DNA of 64,000 bases. It comes from Neolewinella aquimaris (GTDB taxonomy: Bacteria; Bacteroidota; Bacteroidia; Chitinophagales; Saprospiraceae). The notes beneath the pieces were generated by a model. It was not told where the DNA came from and made no database searches. It saw only the letters and a list, made by a program, of their open reading frames with translations. Positions 1-8,505 of this stretch are shown one piece after another. A program made the position numbers and the translations under genes. The DNA is taken from the NCBI RefSeq assembly GCF_014197245.1, contig NZ_JACIFF010000009.1, positions 124,001 through 188,000 of the forward strand. Direction: 5' to 3'. Each line of letters begins with the position of its first letter. Within the stretch, counting starts at the first letter, position 1.

Positions 1-178
1 GGGCGGACTCGCTGAAGGTCATTTCGTCCTTTCCGACGAAGCGGGGACACGCACCGAAGGCCAGGTAGAAGGAGCGCGGTTTAAAATCCTGGTTGAGGGT
101 AGAAAGCTTAGACTCCAGCCACTGGAAGGATTCCGCGGGAAGGTGCTTCTGGAGGATATGGTGGAGGGTATGATGCAT
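1..178 (-). CDS. EboA domain-containing protein, N-terminal part (cut by window edge)
   Basis: Only the first 59 residues are visible, starting at an ATG whose complement ends at 178. The segment has a Trp-Leu-Glu helix followed by a stretch reading SFYLAFGACPRFVGK, which resembles the conserved aromatic-Ala-Phe...Pro-Arg...Gly-Lys core of EboA proteins. Ebo genes in Bacteroidota and cyanobacteria form clusters needed to move or finish some secondary metabolites in the periplasm, but the role of EboA itself is unclear. The rest of any such cluster would lie before position 1. The family assignment rests on motif memory only. Confidence 0.5.
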   Translation of the reverse strand, partial: MHHTLHHILQKHLPAESFQWLESKLSTLNQDFKPRSFYLAFGACPRFVGKDEMTFSESA

Positions 179-292
179 GTAGCGAGGTTGACAACACCCT
201 GAGTGAGCCGGTGAGTACGTTTAATCGATGGACAGTGTACGAAGAATCGGCTGAATTAAAAAGGATTGCGGGATTCAAGACCGTCGCCCCCC

Positions 293-2338
293 CTAGTTCT
301 CCTTCACCATCATTCCCCCTATCTTTAGCTGGGCCTTCAGGGCGAAGACCTCGTCGCGATACTGGGCGGCACTCATGAAGTCGAGCTCCTTCGCGGCCTT
401 CTTCATTTTTCGTTCCGCTTCCTGAATGGCTAGTTCAAGCTGGTCGCGCGTCATGTGCTGGAGTACGGGATCGGCGGCGAGGCTGGGCTGGGTTTGCTCC
501 ACGTAAGCGCGTTTGCCGTTCTTGCCCCGGATGTCGAGGATGGTACTCCGATTGATGATCTCGTCGCGGGTTTTGGCCATCGTGGTCGGAGTAATGTCGT
601 TCTCCTCGTTGTAGGCCAGCTGGATGGCGCGCCGGCGGTTGGTCTCGTCGATGGTGCGGCGCATCGAGTCGGTGATTACGTCGGCGTACATGATGACCAG
701 TCCGTTGCTATTGCGCGCGGCACGACCGGCAGTCTGGGTGAGGCTTCTTTCGTTGCGGAGGAACCCTTCCTTGTCGGCATCGAGGATCGCGACCAGGGAT
801 ACTTCCGGGAGGTCGAGTCCTTCCCGTAATAGGTTTACCCCCACCAGCACATCGAACTCGCCGAGGCGGAGGTCACGCAGAATTTCTACCCGTTCCATCG
901 TATCCACTTCCGAGTGAATGTAGCGGACCTTGATGCTCATATTGGCGAAGTAGCTGGTCAGTTCCTCGCTCATGCGTTTGGTGAGGGTCGTGACCAACAC
1001 TCGCTCATTCACCTTGCGGCGCTCGTCGATCTCCTCCATCAGGTCGTCGATCTGGTTGAGGCTGGGTCGGACCTCGATGGGTGGGTCGAGCAGTCCAGTG
1101 GGACGGATGAGCTGCTCTACAATCTCTCCCCCGGTCTGTTCGAGTTCGTAGTCACCCGGCGTGGCGGATACGTAAACGACCTGGTTGATCAGGCTTTCGA
1201 ATTCCGTGAAGTTGAGGGGACGGTTGTCCATCGCCGAGGGCAGGCGGAAACCAAAGTTGACCAGCGAGAGCTTGCGGGCCCGGTCGCCACCGAACATGCC
1301 CCTTACCTGGGGGATGGTGACGTGGCTTTCGTCAATGATCATGAGGAAGTCGTCGGGGAAGTAATCCAGCAAACAGAACGGGCGCGTTCCCGGCCGGCGA
1401 CCGTCAAAGAAGCGGCTGTAGTTTTCGACCCCGTTGCAGTATCCTAATTCCCGCATCATCTCCAGATCGAAGCTGGTGCGCTCGTGGATGCGCTTGGCTT
1501 CCAGCAGCCGGCCTTCGCGTTCAAAGTAGCGTTCCTGCTCGTACAGTTCGTCTTCAATGTTTCGGATGATGCTGTTGAGGCGTTCCTTGGGGGCGACGTA
1601 GAGGTTGGCGGGAAAGATGGCGGCGTTGCGCATGGTTTCGATGCGCTTACCGGATTCGATCTCGATCTTTTCGATGGTTTCGATCTCATCCCCGAAGAAG
1701 ACCACCCGGTAGCCGAATTCTACGTAGGGGAGGTTGATGTCGACCGTATCGCCCCGGACGCGGAAGGTGGCACGGCGGAAGTCGGTCTCGGTGCGGCTAT
1801 ATAGGCTGTCGACCAGGTCGTAGAGGAATCCGTTGCGGCTCTTGGTTTGTCCTACCTCCAGGCGGATGATACCGGACTTATAATCTTCCGGATTGCCCAT
1901 ACCGTAGATGCAGCTGACGGATGCGACGATGATGATGTCGCGGCGGCCGCTGAGCAGATTGGACGTAGCACGAAGCCGAAGTTTGTCGACTTCCTCGTTG
2001 ATCGCGAGGTCCTTCTCGATGAAGGTATCGGAAGTTGAAATGTAGGCTTCCGGCTGGTAGTAGTCGTAGTAGCTCACGAAGTACTCCACCGCGTTGTCGG
2101 GGAAGAATTCGGTGAATTCTCCGTAGAGTTGGGCCGTCAGGGTCTTGTTGTGGGTCAGGACGAGCGTTGGCCGGTTCAACTGCGCAATGGCGTTGGCCAT
2201 CGTGAAGGTTTTTCCCGAGCCGGTGACTCCGAGCAGTACTTGTCCGCGCTCCCCCTCTTCTACGCCGGCTACCAGCTTTTCGATGGCCTGTGGCTGGTCG
2301 CCGGTTGGAGAGAATTTGGACTTGAGCTTAAAGGCCAT
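293..2338 (-). CDS. uvrB: Excinuclease ABC subunit UvrB
   Basis: The 681-residue protein has the normal length of UvrB, the helicase-like damage-verifying subunit of nucleotide excision repair. It loads on DNA from UvrA and then recruits UvrC. Walker A GVTGSGKT is at residues 37-44, the beta-hairpin Tyr-rich segment YYDYYQPEAY lies near residue 92, the DESH box is near 340, and the helicase motif VI QTAGRAARN is near 540. The C-terminal UVR motif (about 631-668, ERKMKKAAKELDF) is the UvrC contact. The start at 2338 gives the typical N-terminus. The gene is followed at low coordinates by a 114-bp spacer with nothing obvious. Confidence 0.98.
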   Translation of the reverse strand: MAFKLKSKFSPTGDQPQAIEKLVAGVEEGERGQVLLGVTGSGKTFTMANAIAQLNRPTLVLTHNKTLTAQLYGEFTEFFPDNAVEYFVSYYDYYQPEAYISTSDTFIEKDLAINEEVDKLRLRATSNLLSGRRDIIIVASVSCIYGMGNPEDYKSGIIRLEVGQTKSRNGFLYDLVDSLYSRTETDFRRATFRVRGDTVDINLPYVEFGYRVVFFGDEIETIEKIEIESGKRIETMRNAAIFPANLYVAPKERLNSIIRNIEDELYEQERYFEREGRLLEAKRIHERTSFDLEMMRELGYCNGVENYSRFFDGRRPGTRPFCLLDYFPDDFLMIIDESHVTIPQVRGMFGGDRARKLSLVNFGFRLPSAMDNRPLNFTEFESLINQVVYVSATPGDYELEQTGGEIVEQLIRPTGLLDPPIEVRPSLNQIDDLMEEIDERRKVNERVLVTTLTKRMSEELTSYFANMSIKVRYIHSEVDTMERVEILRDLRLGEFDVLVGVNLLREGLDLPEVSLVAILDADKEGFLRNERSLTQTAGRAARNSNGLVIMYADVITDSMRRTIDETNRRRAIQLAYNEENDITPTTMAKTRDEIINRSTILDIRGKNGKRAYVEQTQPSLAADPVLQHMTRDQLELAIQEAERKMKKAAKELDFMSAAQYRDEVFALKAQLKIGGMMVKEN

Positions 2339-2525
2339 GGCAGTGGGGGTTACGGACTGAATGGGAACCGGATTAAACGGTGAAGGGTTGATCGTGGCCC
2401 CGGGTAATAGGCAACCCCAAACAGAAGTATACTTTTAAGCTCAAATCCCGGGGTAGTAACATCGGTTAACAGAAGGGTTTTCTTTAGTGCAACGGACTTG
2501 CTGAGTAGCGTTTAAAAAGTTCTAT

Positions 2526-3200
2526 TTACCCCAGCAAATCTGGCCGCCGCTCCTCCGTCCGCTCCAGGGCCCGCTCCTCCCGCCACTCCTCAATGGCCCC
2601 CGTGTTCCCACTCAGTAAAATAGCCGGCACCTCCCTACCCCGCCACTCGGCCGGACGGGTGTACACCGGTGGGGCCAGCAGGTCGTCCTGAAAGGTATCG
2701 GTGAGCGCGCTGGTTTCGTCGCCGATGACGCCCGGGAGGAGGCGACCGATGCTATCGACCACAACCGCCGCAGCCAGTTCTCCGCCGGACAGTACATAGT
2801 CGCCAATGCTGAGCTCCAGGGTGACGTACTCTTCACGAATGCGCTCGTCGATGCCTTTGTAGTGGCCGCAGATCATGAGCAGGTTGTTCTGTAGTGACAA
2901 TCGGTTGGCCCGCCGCTGAGCGAAGCGTTCGCCGTCGGGGGTGAGGTAGATGATTTCGTCGTAGGTACGCCGGCTTTTCAGTTCGTCGATCAGCGCGGCC
3001 AGGGGTTCGCAGCGCATGACCATGCCAGCACCGCCCCCGAATTGGTAATCATCGACGCTGTTGTGTTTCCCTAGACCGTAGGGCCGCAGGTCGTGCACGT
3101 TTACGGTCAGCAGCCCTTTGTCCTTCGCCCGCTGCATGATGCTGTGGGAGAGCGGGCTCTCGAGCAGTTCGGGTACGGTAGAGATAATATCGATGTGCAT
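2526..3200 (-). CDS. trmD: tRNA (guanine-N1-)-methyltransferase TrmD
   Basis: This 224-residue SPOUT methyltransferase makes m1G37 in tRNAs that read codons beginning with C, which prevents +1 frameshifting. It shows the N-terminal MHIDIISTVPELLE strand, the GGGAGMVM glycine-rich segment, and the trefoil-knot AdoMet site around YVLSGGELA and VDSIGRLLPGV. The linker SALTDTFQDDLLAPPVYTRP is also typical. The frame stays open upstream to 3413, but family length and a TAGTTTTG promoter element at 3219-3226 place the start at 3200. The C-terminal domain is shorter than in Escherichia coli, as is common in Bacteroidota. Confidence 0.96.
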   Translation of the reverse strand: MHIDIISTVPELLESPLSHSIMQRAKDKGLLTVNVHDLRPYGLGKHNSVDDYQFGGGAGMVMRCEPLAALIDELKSRRTYDEIIYLTPDGERFAQRRANRLSLQNNLLMICGHYKGIDERIREEYVTLELSIGDYVLSGGELAAAVVVDSIGRLLPGVIGDETSALTDTFQDDLLAPPVYTRPAEWRGREVPAILLSGNTGAIEEWREERALERTEERRPDLLG

Positions 3201-3218
3201 GGCTGAAAAACGTTGGTG

Positions 3219-3226
3219 CAAAACTA
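3219..3226 (-). promoter_or_regulatory. Promoter -7 element of trmD
   Basis: The minus strand reads TAGTTTTG, a perfect match to the Bacteroidota -7 consensus TAnnTTTG, ending 18 bases before the trmD ATG. No clear TTTG -33 element is visible. Confidence 0.55.
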
Positions 3227-3353
3227 CTGCCTGGGGTCGGGACCGGAAGAACACGATGAAGGTCAACGCGCTGAGCTCTTTTTGGCTGCCCCCCGACATT
3301 TTTTCAACATTTAACTTCATTCCACCCACAGTAGACTGGAAATCACTACAGCG

Positions 3354-3491
3354 GTCCAACGGGGGTACCCCGTCCAACCGGTACCACCCGTCCAACCGGT
3401 GCACCCCGTCCAACCGCTATACCCCCACACCCCGTCCACCAGTTGAAACCACCGACGGGGTCACCCCGTCCGACGGCTTAAGCGGTCGGAC
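3354..3491. repeat. CCCCGTCC-type repeat cluster with hairpin, locus 1
   Basis: Five imperfect units containing CCGTCCAACCG or CCGTCCACC follow one another between trmD and the metallo-hydrolase gene. They end in GACGGGGTCACCCCGTC, a perfect 17-base palindrome, and a near-palindrome at 3468-3491 with arms GTCCGAC/GTCGGAC around GCTTAAGC. The hairpins sit just past the stop codon of the hydrolase gene (minus strand) but lack a U-tract. The same words recur at 60.09-60.15 kb. Confidence 0.75.
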
Positions 3492-3493
3492 CG

Positions 3494-4519
3494 CTACCCA
3501 AACCACCACGGCTCATTCACCGCCGGCTGCACCAACCGATCCCCCAACCCGTGCTTGCCCATCAGCTTGGTCGCCCACAGGATCGGCTCGGCCGGCGGCT
3601 CGTTGCTCAGGTCGTAGGTGCCGTGGTGCATGGGCCACCAGTACTGCGCCTGAAGATCGCGGTAACCGGTAAAGGCCTCGGCCGGATTGGCGTGCACCTC
3701 CCGCATCACGTACTCCGGCATGTAGGCGCCGATCCCGAGCATGGCCAGGTCGATGCCGGGAAACATCTGACCGATCTCCTCCCAGTATGGGGTATACCCG
3801 CTGTCGCCGCCGAAGTAGATTTTCCTGGCACCCGCGCCCCCGCCGCCGGTCTCGATCATAAAACTTCCCCACAGCACCCGATTGAAATCGCGCAAGCCCC
3901 GCCGGCACCAGTGCCGACTTGGCAGAAAGTGAATGTCGACCCCCGTTCCCGCCAAATCGTAGCGCTGAAACCAGGCCGCCTCCTCAATGACGGTATCGCC
4001 GACCCAGCCGCCGATCACGCTGGACATCCGCAGCGGACACAAGATTTTGCGGATGTCGTTGTTTTTGGTGATGGCCCGGATGCAGCGCTCGTCCACGTGG
4101 TCGCGGTGATCGTGACTCAGCAGCAGGTAGTCCACGCCCCGCAGCTGTTCGTAATCGAAGGGGGGAAAAACACGCCGCGGTGCCATCCGAATGTCCCGCA
4201 GCTGGGGATCGGTCAGGTACCGCAGCCCGTTGAGTTGCATGAGGTAGCAGGCGTGACCGAGCCAGACGATCCAGTCGCGGTTCCGGTCGGCGAGGTATTC
4301 GACGTCCTCACTCACCCGCGGCGTCCACTGATCGGCCTTCTTTTCCGTGCGCTGCGGATTGGGCATCACCAGCATCCGCATGAGCCGGCTGTACTTCGGC
4401 CGGAACGGCTGGCGGAGGTACTGAAATTCCTTTCCGATAATAGGATTGCCCCGCCACTGACCGGCCTGGGAAGGGTGAACGGGGAGGGTTGGATTAAGCA
4501 GGTATTCCATCGTTGCCAT
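3494..4519 (-). CDS. MBL-fold metallo-hydrolase (UlaG/NAPE-PLD-like)
   Basis: The 341-residue protein belongs to the beta-lactamase-fold hydrolases related to UlaG lactonase and N-acylphosphatidylethanolamine phospholipase D. The metal-binding motif HDHRDH is at residues 136-141 in the context LLLSHDHRDHVD. Further ligands are expected in FLPSRHWCRRG, FGGDSGY and MHHGT. The preceding DWIVWLGHACYLMQLNG strand pair is typical of the NAPE-PLD branch. No signal peptide is visible, so it is probably cytoplasmic or peripheral. The substrate cannot be inferred from the sequence. An ATG three codons downstream (4510) is an alternative start. Confidence 0.85.
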   Translation of the reverse strand: MATMEYLLNPTLPVHPSQAGQWRGNPIIGKEFQYLRQPFRPKYSRLMRMLVMPNPQRTEKKADQWTPRVSEDVEYLADRNRDWIVWLGHACYLMQLNGLRYLTDPQLRDIRMAPRRVFPPFDYEQLRGVDYLLLSHDHRDHVDERCIRAITKNNDIRKILCPLRMSSVIGGWVGDTVIEEAAWFQRYDLAGTGVDIHFLPSRHWCRRGLRDFNRVLWGSFMIETGGGGAGARKIYFGGDSGYTPYWEEIGQMFPGIDLAMLGIGAYMPEYVMREVHANPAEAFTGYRDLQAQYWWPMHHGTYDLSNEPPAEPILWATKLMGKHGLGDRLVQPAVNEPWWFG

Positions 4520-4521
4520 AG

Positions 4522-4539
4522 GGCGGGGACGCGGGTGCA
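4522..4539 (+). repeat. 18-bp dispersed word, copy 1
   Basis: GGCGGGGACGCGGGTGCA, in the spacer immediately upstream of the metallo-hydrolase start codon. Confidence 0.8.
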
Positions 4540-4719
4540 GGGTAGTTCGGTAAATGCAAAGAAACTAGGTGGCGATAAGTTGACCACCCCAGCTCGCGAT
4601 TTTACCGGACCGTCCGATCGCAAAGGCTCACCGCCCCCGAAACGGCCCTAAGCACCACTAAGTGAAATAAGGCCTACGTGATGTGAATTTCTGCGATTAC
4701 CCCCCGCTACCGGCGCCGC

Positions 4720-4727
4720 TATATTTG
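4720..4727 (+). promoter_or_regulatory. Promoter -7 element upstream of the DUF4861/GH105 pair
   Basis: TATATTTG matches TAnnTTTG exactly. It lies about 100 bases before the preferred ATG at 4826 and 27 bases before an earlier in-frame ATG at 4754. Confidence 0.55.
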
Positions 4728-4825
4728 GATTCAATCCGAAACGGCAGCCTGGGATGGAAATCCCCCACCTGCTCACCGCGGGCCACCGTGTAGACCACAG
4801 TCACCGCTTAATGTCGATCAAACCC

Positions 4826-6061
4826 ATGCGAACGTACCCGATCATTTGTCTATATCTACTCGTTGCCACACCGCTCTTCCTACAGGCTCAGGACGTCACG
4901 ATTGCGGTGAAGAACGACCTCGAACGCAACCGCACCGACGGCGCGATCACCATCGCAGCCGGTACACTGCTGGAGCATACGGGGGGTACGGCCGACACTC
5001 CCCTCCGCTTTACCACCGACGGAAAGGACGTAACCTTCCAGGCACTGGACGATACCCGCGACGGCCACACCGACCGCTACGTACTCCTACTCGACCTGGC
5101 TGCCGGAGAACAGCGGCAAGTCACCGTCCGCCCCCTGCGCGAGGGAGAGGCGGCACCCTCCTTTCCCAAACGAACCCAGGCCGAGCTGTCGCATAAGGTC
5201 GGTGGCCGGTGGCAGGACCGGGAGTACCTCGACGGCACCTTTACCAACGTAGACTCCCTGTCCGTACCGCCCGAACACACGGATCACTCCTGGTACCTCC
5301 GCTACGAGGGCCCGGGCTGGGAATCGGACCTGGTGGGCTACCGCTTTTACCTCGACTGGCGCAACGCCACCGATGTATTCGGGAAAAAAACCACCGCCAT
5401 GGTGCTGCAGGACGTCGGACAGGATGGCTTCGATTCCTACCACGAAGCCTCCGATTGGGGTATGGATGTACTGAAAGTAGGCAAAGCCCTCGGCGTAGGC
5501 TCGCTGGCCACCTGGCACGAAGGACGGGCCTTGCGCGTAGAAGAAACCGATTCCGTTTCGGCAACCATCGTAGCCAACGGCCCGGTAGAAAGCCGGATCC
5601 GCACCCGCTATCACGGCTGGAAGGTGGGCGACCGGACAACCGACGTAGTTTCAGAACTTTCGATCCTGGCCGGTAGCCGGCTCACCCGGCACGACGTACA
5701 CCTCAGCGAACCCCTCGACAACCTGGCCACCGGCATCGTAAAGCTGGAGGAGGGTGAGCTAATCGCGGGTCAGTCCGGCGAATGGTCCTACCTGGCTACC
5801 TGGGGACCCCAGAGCCTGGCCGGCGACCTCCTGGGCCTGGCCGTTATCTACCACACCGCTGCGGAACAAGAGGTGACCGCGGACGAGCACAGCCACGTAG
5901 TGGTCCTACGTCCGGATAATCAACGACTGACGTACTACTTCCTCGCCACCTGGGAGCAAGACACCCAGCCGATACGCACCCGCGAAGCCTTTGTCGCCTA
6001 CCTCGAAGTGCAGCTGTCCCGGCTCAATCACCCCCTCACCGTCACCTTCCCCGCCCGCTAA
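4826..6061 (+). CDS. DUF4861 family secreted protein
   Basis: The 411-residue protein begins with the signal peptide MRTYPIICLYLLVATPLFLQAQ and is therefore exported. The body resembles DUF4861, found in pectin and other uronate-polysaccharide loci of Bacteroidota beside GH105 and GH88 enzymes. Its precise activity is not known to me, and a carbohydrate-active beta-sandwich role is only inferred. In-frame ATGs at 4754 and 4811 would add residues before the signal peptide, so 4826 is preferred. The gene is followed after 31 bases by the GH105 gene, and both probably share one transcript. Confidence 0.8.
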   Translation: MRTYPIICLYLLVATPLFLQAQDVTIAVKNDLERNRTDGAITIAAGTLLEHTGGTADTPLRFTTDGKDVTFQALDDTRDGHTDRYVLLLDLAAGEQRQVTVRPLREGEAAPSFPKRTQAELSHKVGGRWQDREYLDGTFTNVDSLSVPPEHTDHSWYLRYEGPGWESDLVGYRFYLDWRNATDVFGKKTTAMVLQDVGQDGFDSYHEASDWGMDVLKVGKALGVGSLATWHEGRALRVEETDSVSATIVANGPVESRIRTRYHGWKVGDRTTDVVSELSILAGSRLTRHDVHLSEPLDNLATGIVKLEEGELIAGQSGEWSYLATWGPQSLAGDLLGLAVIYHTAAEQEVTADEHSHVVVLRPDNQRLTYYFLATWEQDTQPIRTREAFVAYLEVQLSRLNHPLTVTFPAR

Positions 6062-6092
6062 TTCGATCACCGTCCTGCGCAATTTCATTCCT

Positions 6093-7340
6093 ATGACGTT
6101 ACACAAACCCACCACCGCACTCCCCTTCCTCCTTGCGCTAGTCCTGCTCCTTACCGCGGGGACGACCGGCTTGGCTACCACTTCCATACAGCAGGAACGA
6201 GATTCGGTCCCCACCGACCGGCCCTGGTCGGAACGAATGGCCCTCAGCATCATACAGCGCGCTCCCGAAGCCTGGATGAACGACTTTCAGGATAGCCCCC
6301 GGTGGAATTATACCCTCGGACTGGTCCTGCAATCCGTCGTAGAGGTCGGACTACAGCACGAAGACCCCCGCTTCCTCGCCTACGCCCGCTCCTACGGCGA
6401 CACCATGATCGCGGCCGACGGCAGCATCCGCGACTACGACATCACCAAGTTCAACATCGACCACGTCGCCCCCGGGCCTTTGCTACTGCAGCTTTACGCA
6501 GCCACCGGCGAAGAAAAGTACCGTACCGCCGCAGAAACCCTGATGCGCCAACTTGACTGGCAACCCCGCACCACCGAGGGAGGCTACTGGCACAAACTGC
6601 GCTACCCCTGGCAAATCTGGCTGGACGGCTTCTTCATGGGCGAACCCTTCCAGGCCGAATACGCCAAGCAGTTCGACCGCCCGGAGGCCTTCGACCACAT
6701 CGCCGACCAATTCATTTTGGCGGAAGCGAAGATGCGGGACCCCGAGACCGGATTGCTCTACCACGGCTGGGACGAAAGCCGGCTGCAACGTTGGTCCGAC
6801 CCCCAAACCGGCACCTCCCCGCACTTCTGGGGCCGCGCCATCGGCTGGTACGTAATGGGCCTGGTGGACGTGCTGGATTTCCTACCCCAGGATCACCCCC
6901 GGCGCGCTGAGCTCATTGCCATCCTCGACCGTACCCTCGTAGCAGTACTGGCGGTGCGGGATGCTGAGACCCACACCTGGTGGCAGGTGATCGATCTGCC
7001 CGAACGGGAGGGCAATTATCTGGAGTCTACCGCCTCCTGCATGTTCGTCTACGCCATGATCAAGGGCGCAAATGAGGGGTACCTCGACGAAAAATACCGG
7101 CAAACGGCCCGGGAGAGCTACGAAGGCATCCTCAACACCTTCATCCGCGTAGACCCCAATGGTGAAGTACACCTCACCGACGGCTGCTCGGTTGCCGGAC
7201 TGGGCGGAGACCCCTACCGCGACGGATCCTTTGAGTACTACATCAGCGAACCGGTCCGCGACAACGACCCAAAGGGCATCGGTCCGTTCATGCGCGCCAG
7301 CCTCGAGTTTGAACGGGAGAATAGATCATCGAAACGCTAA
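6093..7340 (+). CDS. GH105 unsaturated rhamnogalacturonyl/uronyl hydrolase
   Basis: The 415-residue protein has an N-terminal hydrophobic signal (about 10-30, ending TTGLATT) and the (alpha/alpha)6-barrel pattern of GH105 (YteR/RhiN/YesR family). Typical segments are WNYTLGLVLQSV, FNIDHVAPGPLLLQLY, WQIWLDGFFMGEPFQAEYA, PHFWGRAIGWYVMGLVDVLD and ESTASCMFVYAMIKG. Family members remove the unsaturated galacturonyl residue left at the non-reducing end by pectate or rhamnogalacturonan lyases, releasing 5-keto-4-deoxyuronate. No polysaccharide lyase is identified in this cluster, so its substrate-generating enzyme is probably elsewhere. The ATG at 6093 directly precedes the signal peptide. Confidence 0.93.
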   Translation: MTLHKPTTALPFLLALVLLLTAGTTGLATTSIQQERDSVPTDRPWSERMALSIIQRAPEAWMNDFQDSPRWNYTLGLVLQSVVEVGLQHEDPRFLAYARSYGDTMIAADGSIRDYDITKFNIDHVAPGPLLLQLYAATGEEKYRTAAETLMRQLDWQPRTTEGGYWHKLRYPWQIWLDGFFMGEPFQAEYAKQFDRPEAFDHIADQFILAEAKMRDPETGLLYHGWDESRLQRWSDPQTGTSPHFWGRAIGWYVMGLVDVLDFLPQDHPRRAELIAILDRTLVAVLAVRDAETHTWWQVIDLPEREGNYLESTASCMFVYAMIKGANEGYLDEKYRQTARESYEGILNTFIRVDPNGEVHLTDGCSVAGLGGDPYRDGSFEYYISEPVRDNDPKGIGPFMRASLEFERENRSSKR

Positions 7341-7455
7341 AGTATTCCTACCCCATCCACCCCGAAGTTGTTTTCTGCACCGCTTCCGTGAAAACGTGCA
7401 TAGTGTATTTAGGGGGTTCTGCGGCCCTTTTCCCCTTCCTTTGTAAGCGTAGTTT

Positions 7456-8412
7456 TCAGGGCTCCTCCGGGAAGACCCGCCGTAAAAATCCCGCCGCATA
7501 TTCCAGGGTGGGTACGAACCACGGGTGCAATAGCCAGAATGCGTGCGGTGAATCCGCCAGGGTATGCACTTCGCTATAGATTTTACTTTGATCGAGTATT
7601 TTAATCAGCTCCTGCCGCCCGGCGTGAAACCGGGGGTGGGAGCTATTTACGAACAGGAAGGGCGGCGTCGTTTTTCCCGCATATTCGAGGGGGGATGCCT
7701 CCCGCCACAGGGCGTAGGTCCTGGTAAATTCCCCCAGCCAGGCATTGGCCGAACGGCCCGTCCACTCCGGTTTCGCCTCCGGGTGAATAAAAGAGACAAT
7801 GCCGTCGATGTTTAAAACCGCCTGCACGTCGGCCGAATATTCACTCCACGGACCGATCGTATCGTACAGCAGCGGACCGTTCGTCACCCCCAGCAACGAA
7901 GCCAGATGCCCACCCGCCGAGCAGCCGTATGCGGCAATGCGGTTGGTATCGATCCCGTACTCCTCCGCGTGGGCCCGCATCCACTTTACGGCCTGTTTTA
8001 GGTCCTGCACGCCGGCCGGATAGCGTGCCTCGGCACTCAGGCGGTACTCCGGCGTCACGGTCACGTAGCCCCTCCCCGCTAATTGTTGTGCCATGGAGGT
8101 CAGGTTTTCCTTGGAGCCGGTCGTCCATCCCCCGCCGTGGATCATGAGTATGCCCGGGCGGAGGGTATCTTCCGGCTTGCGGTATACGTCGAGGTGGAGG
8201 TCCCGGTCGTTCCCCACGGTGAAGTACACCAGGTTGGTATCCGCAACTACGCCATCCGGCATCCAGGGGTAGACCGGCTGCACCTCCGGATAGCTTTTCC
8301 GGATCTTTTCGTAGGAGGAATGGATGGAATAGCTGGTATCCCGCGGGTGGTAACCAGGCTGCGCCAGGAGTCCGGAGCATAGCAACAGGAGAAGGAACGG
8401 CAGCGCTTTCAT
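7456..8412 (-). CDS. Secreted alpha/beta hydrolase (carbohydrate esterase-like)
   Basis: The 318-residue protein starts with the signal peptide MKALPFLLLLLCSGLLAQ. It carries the oxyanion-hole motif HGGGW at 92-96 and the nucleophile elbow GCSAGG with Ser165. A C-terminal SPHAFW segment supplies the likely catalytic His. The layout matches BD-FAE/hormone-sensitive-lipase-like esterases that remove acetyl or feruloyl groups from plant polysaccharides. The setting between GH105 and the uronate genes suggests pectin deacetylation, but this is inference. The frame opens upstream to 8499, and 8412 is chosen because the signal peptide begins there. Confidence 0.82.
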   Translation of the reverse strand: MKALPFLLLLLCSGLLAQPGYHPRDTSYSIHSSYEKIRKSYPEVQPVYPWMPDGVVADTNLVYFTVGNDRDLHLDVYRKPEDTLRPGILMIHGGGWTTGSKENLTSMAQQLAGRGYVTVTPEYRLSAEARYPAGVQDLKQAVKWMRAHAEEYGIDTNRIAAYGCSAGGHLASLLGVTNGPLLYDTIGPWSEYSADVQAVLNIDGIVSFIHPEAKPEWTGRSANAWLGEFTRTYALWREASPLEYAGKTTPPFLFVNSSHPRFHAGRQELIKILDQSKIYSEVHTLADSPHAFWLLHPWFVPTLEYAAGFLRRVFPEEP

Positions 8413-8480
8413 ACCTGATTTGCTTGCTTTTACGGAAGGATACGGGACCCGCGCACCCGCCCAATTACGCAACAACTTTT

Positions 8481-8498
8481 GGCGGGGACGCAGGTGCA
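8481..8498 (+). repeat. 18-bp dispersed word, copy 2
   Basis: GGCGGGGACGCAGGTGCA lies in the spacer between the two esterase genes. A degraded copy may sit at about 8446-8463 on the other strand. Confidence 0.8.
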
Positions 8499-8505
8499 AC
8501 GGAAG

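Noticed and set aside
3551-4651. Plus-strand open frame opposite the metallo-hydrolase
   Set aside because: Antisense of a clear MBL-fold gene, with no domain or start signal of its own.
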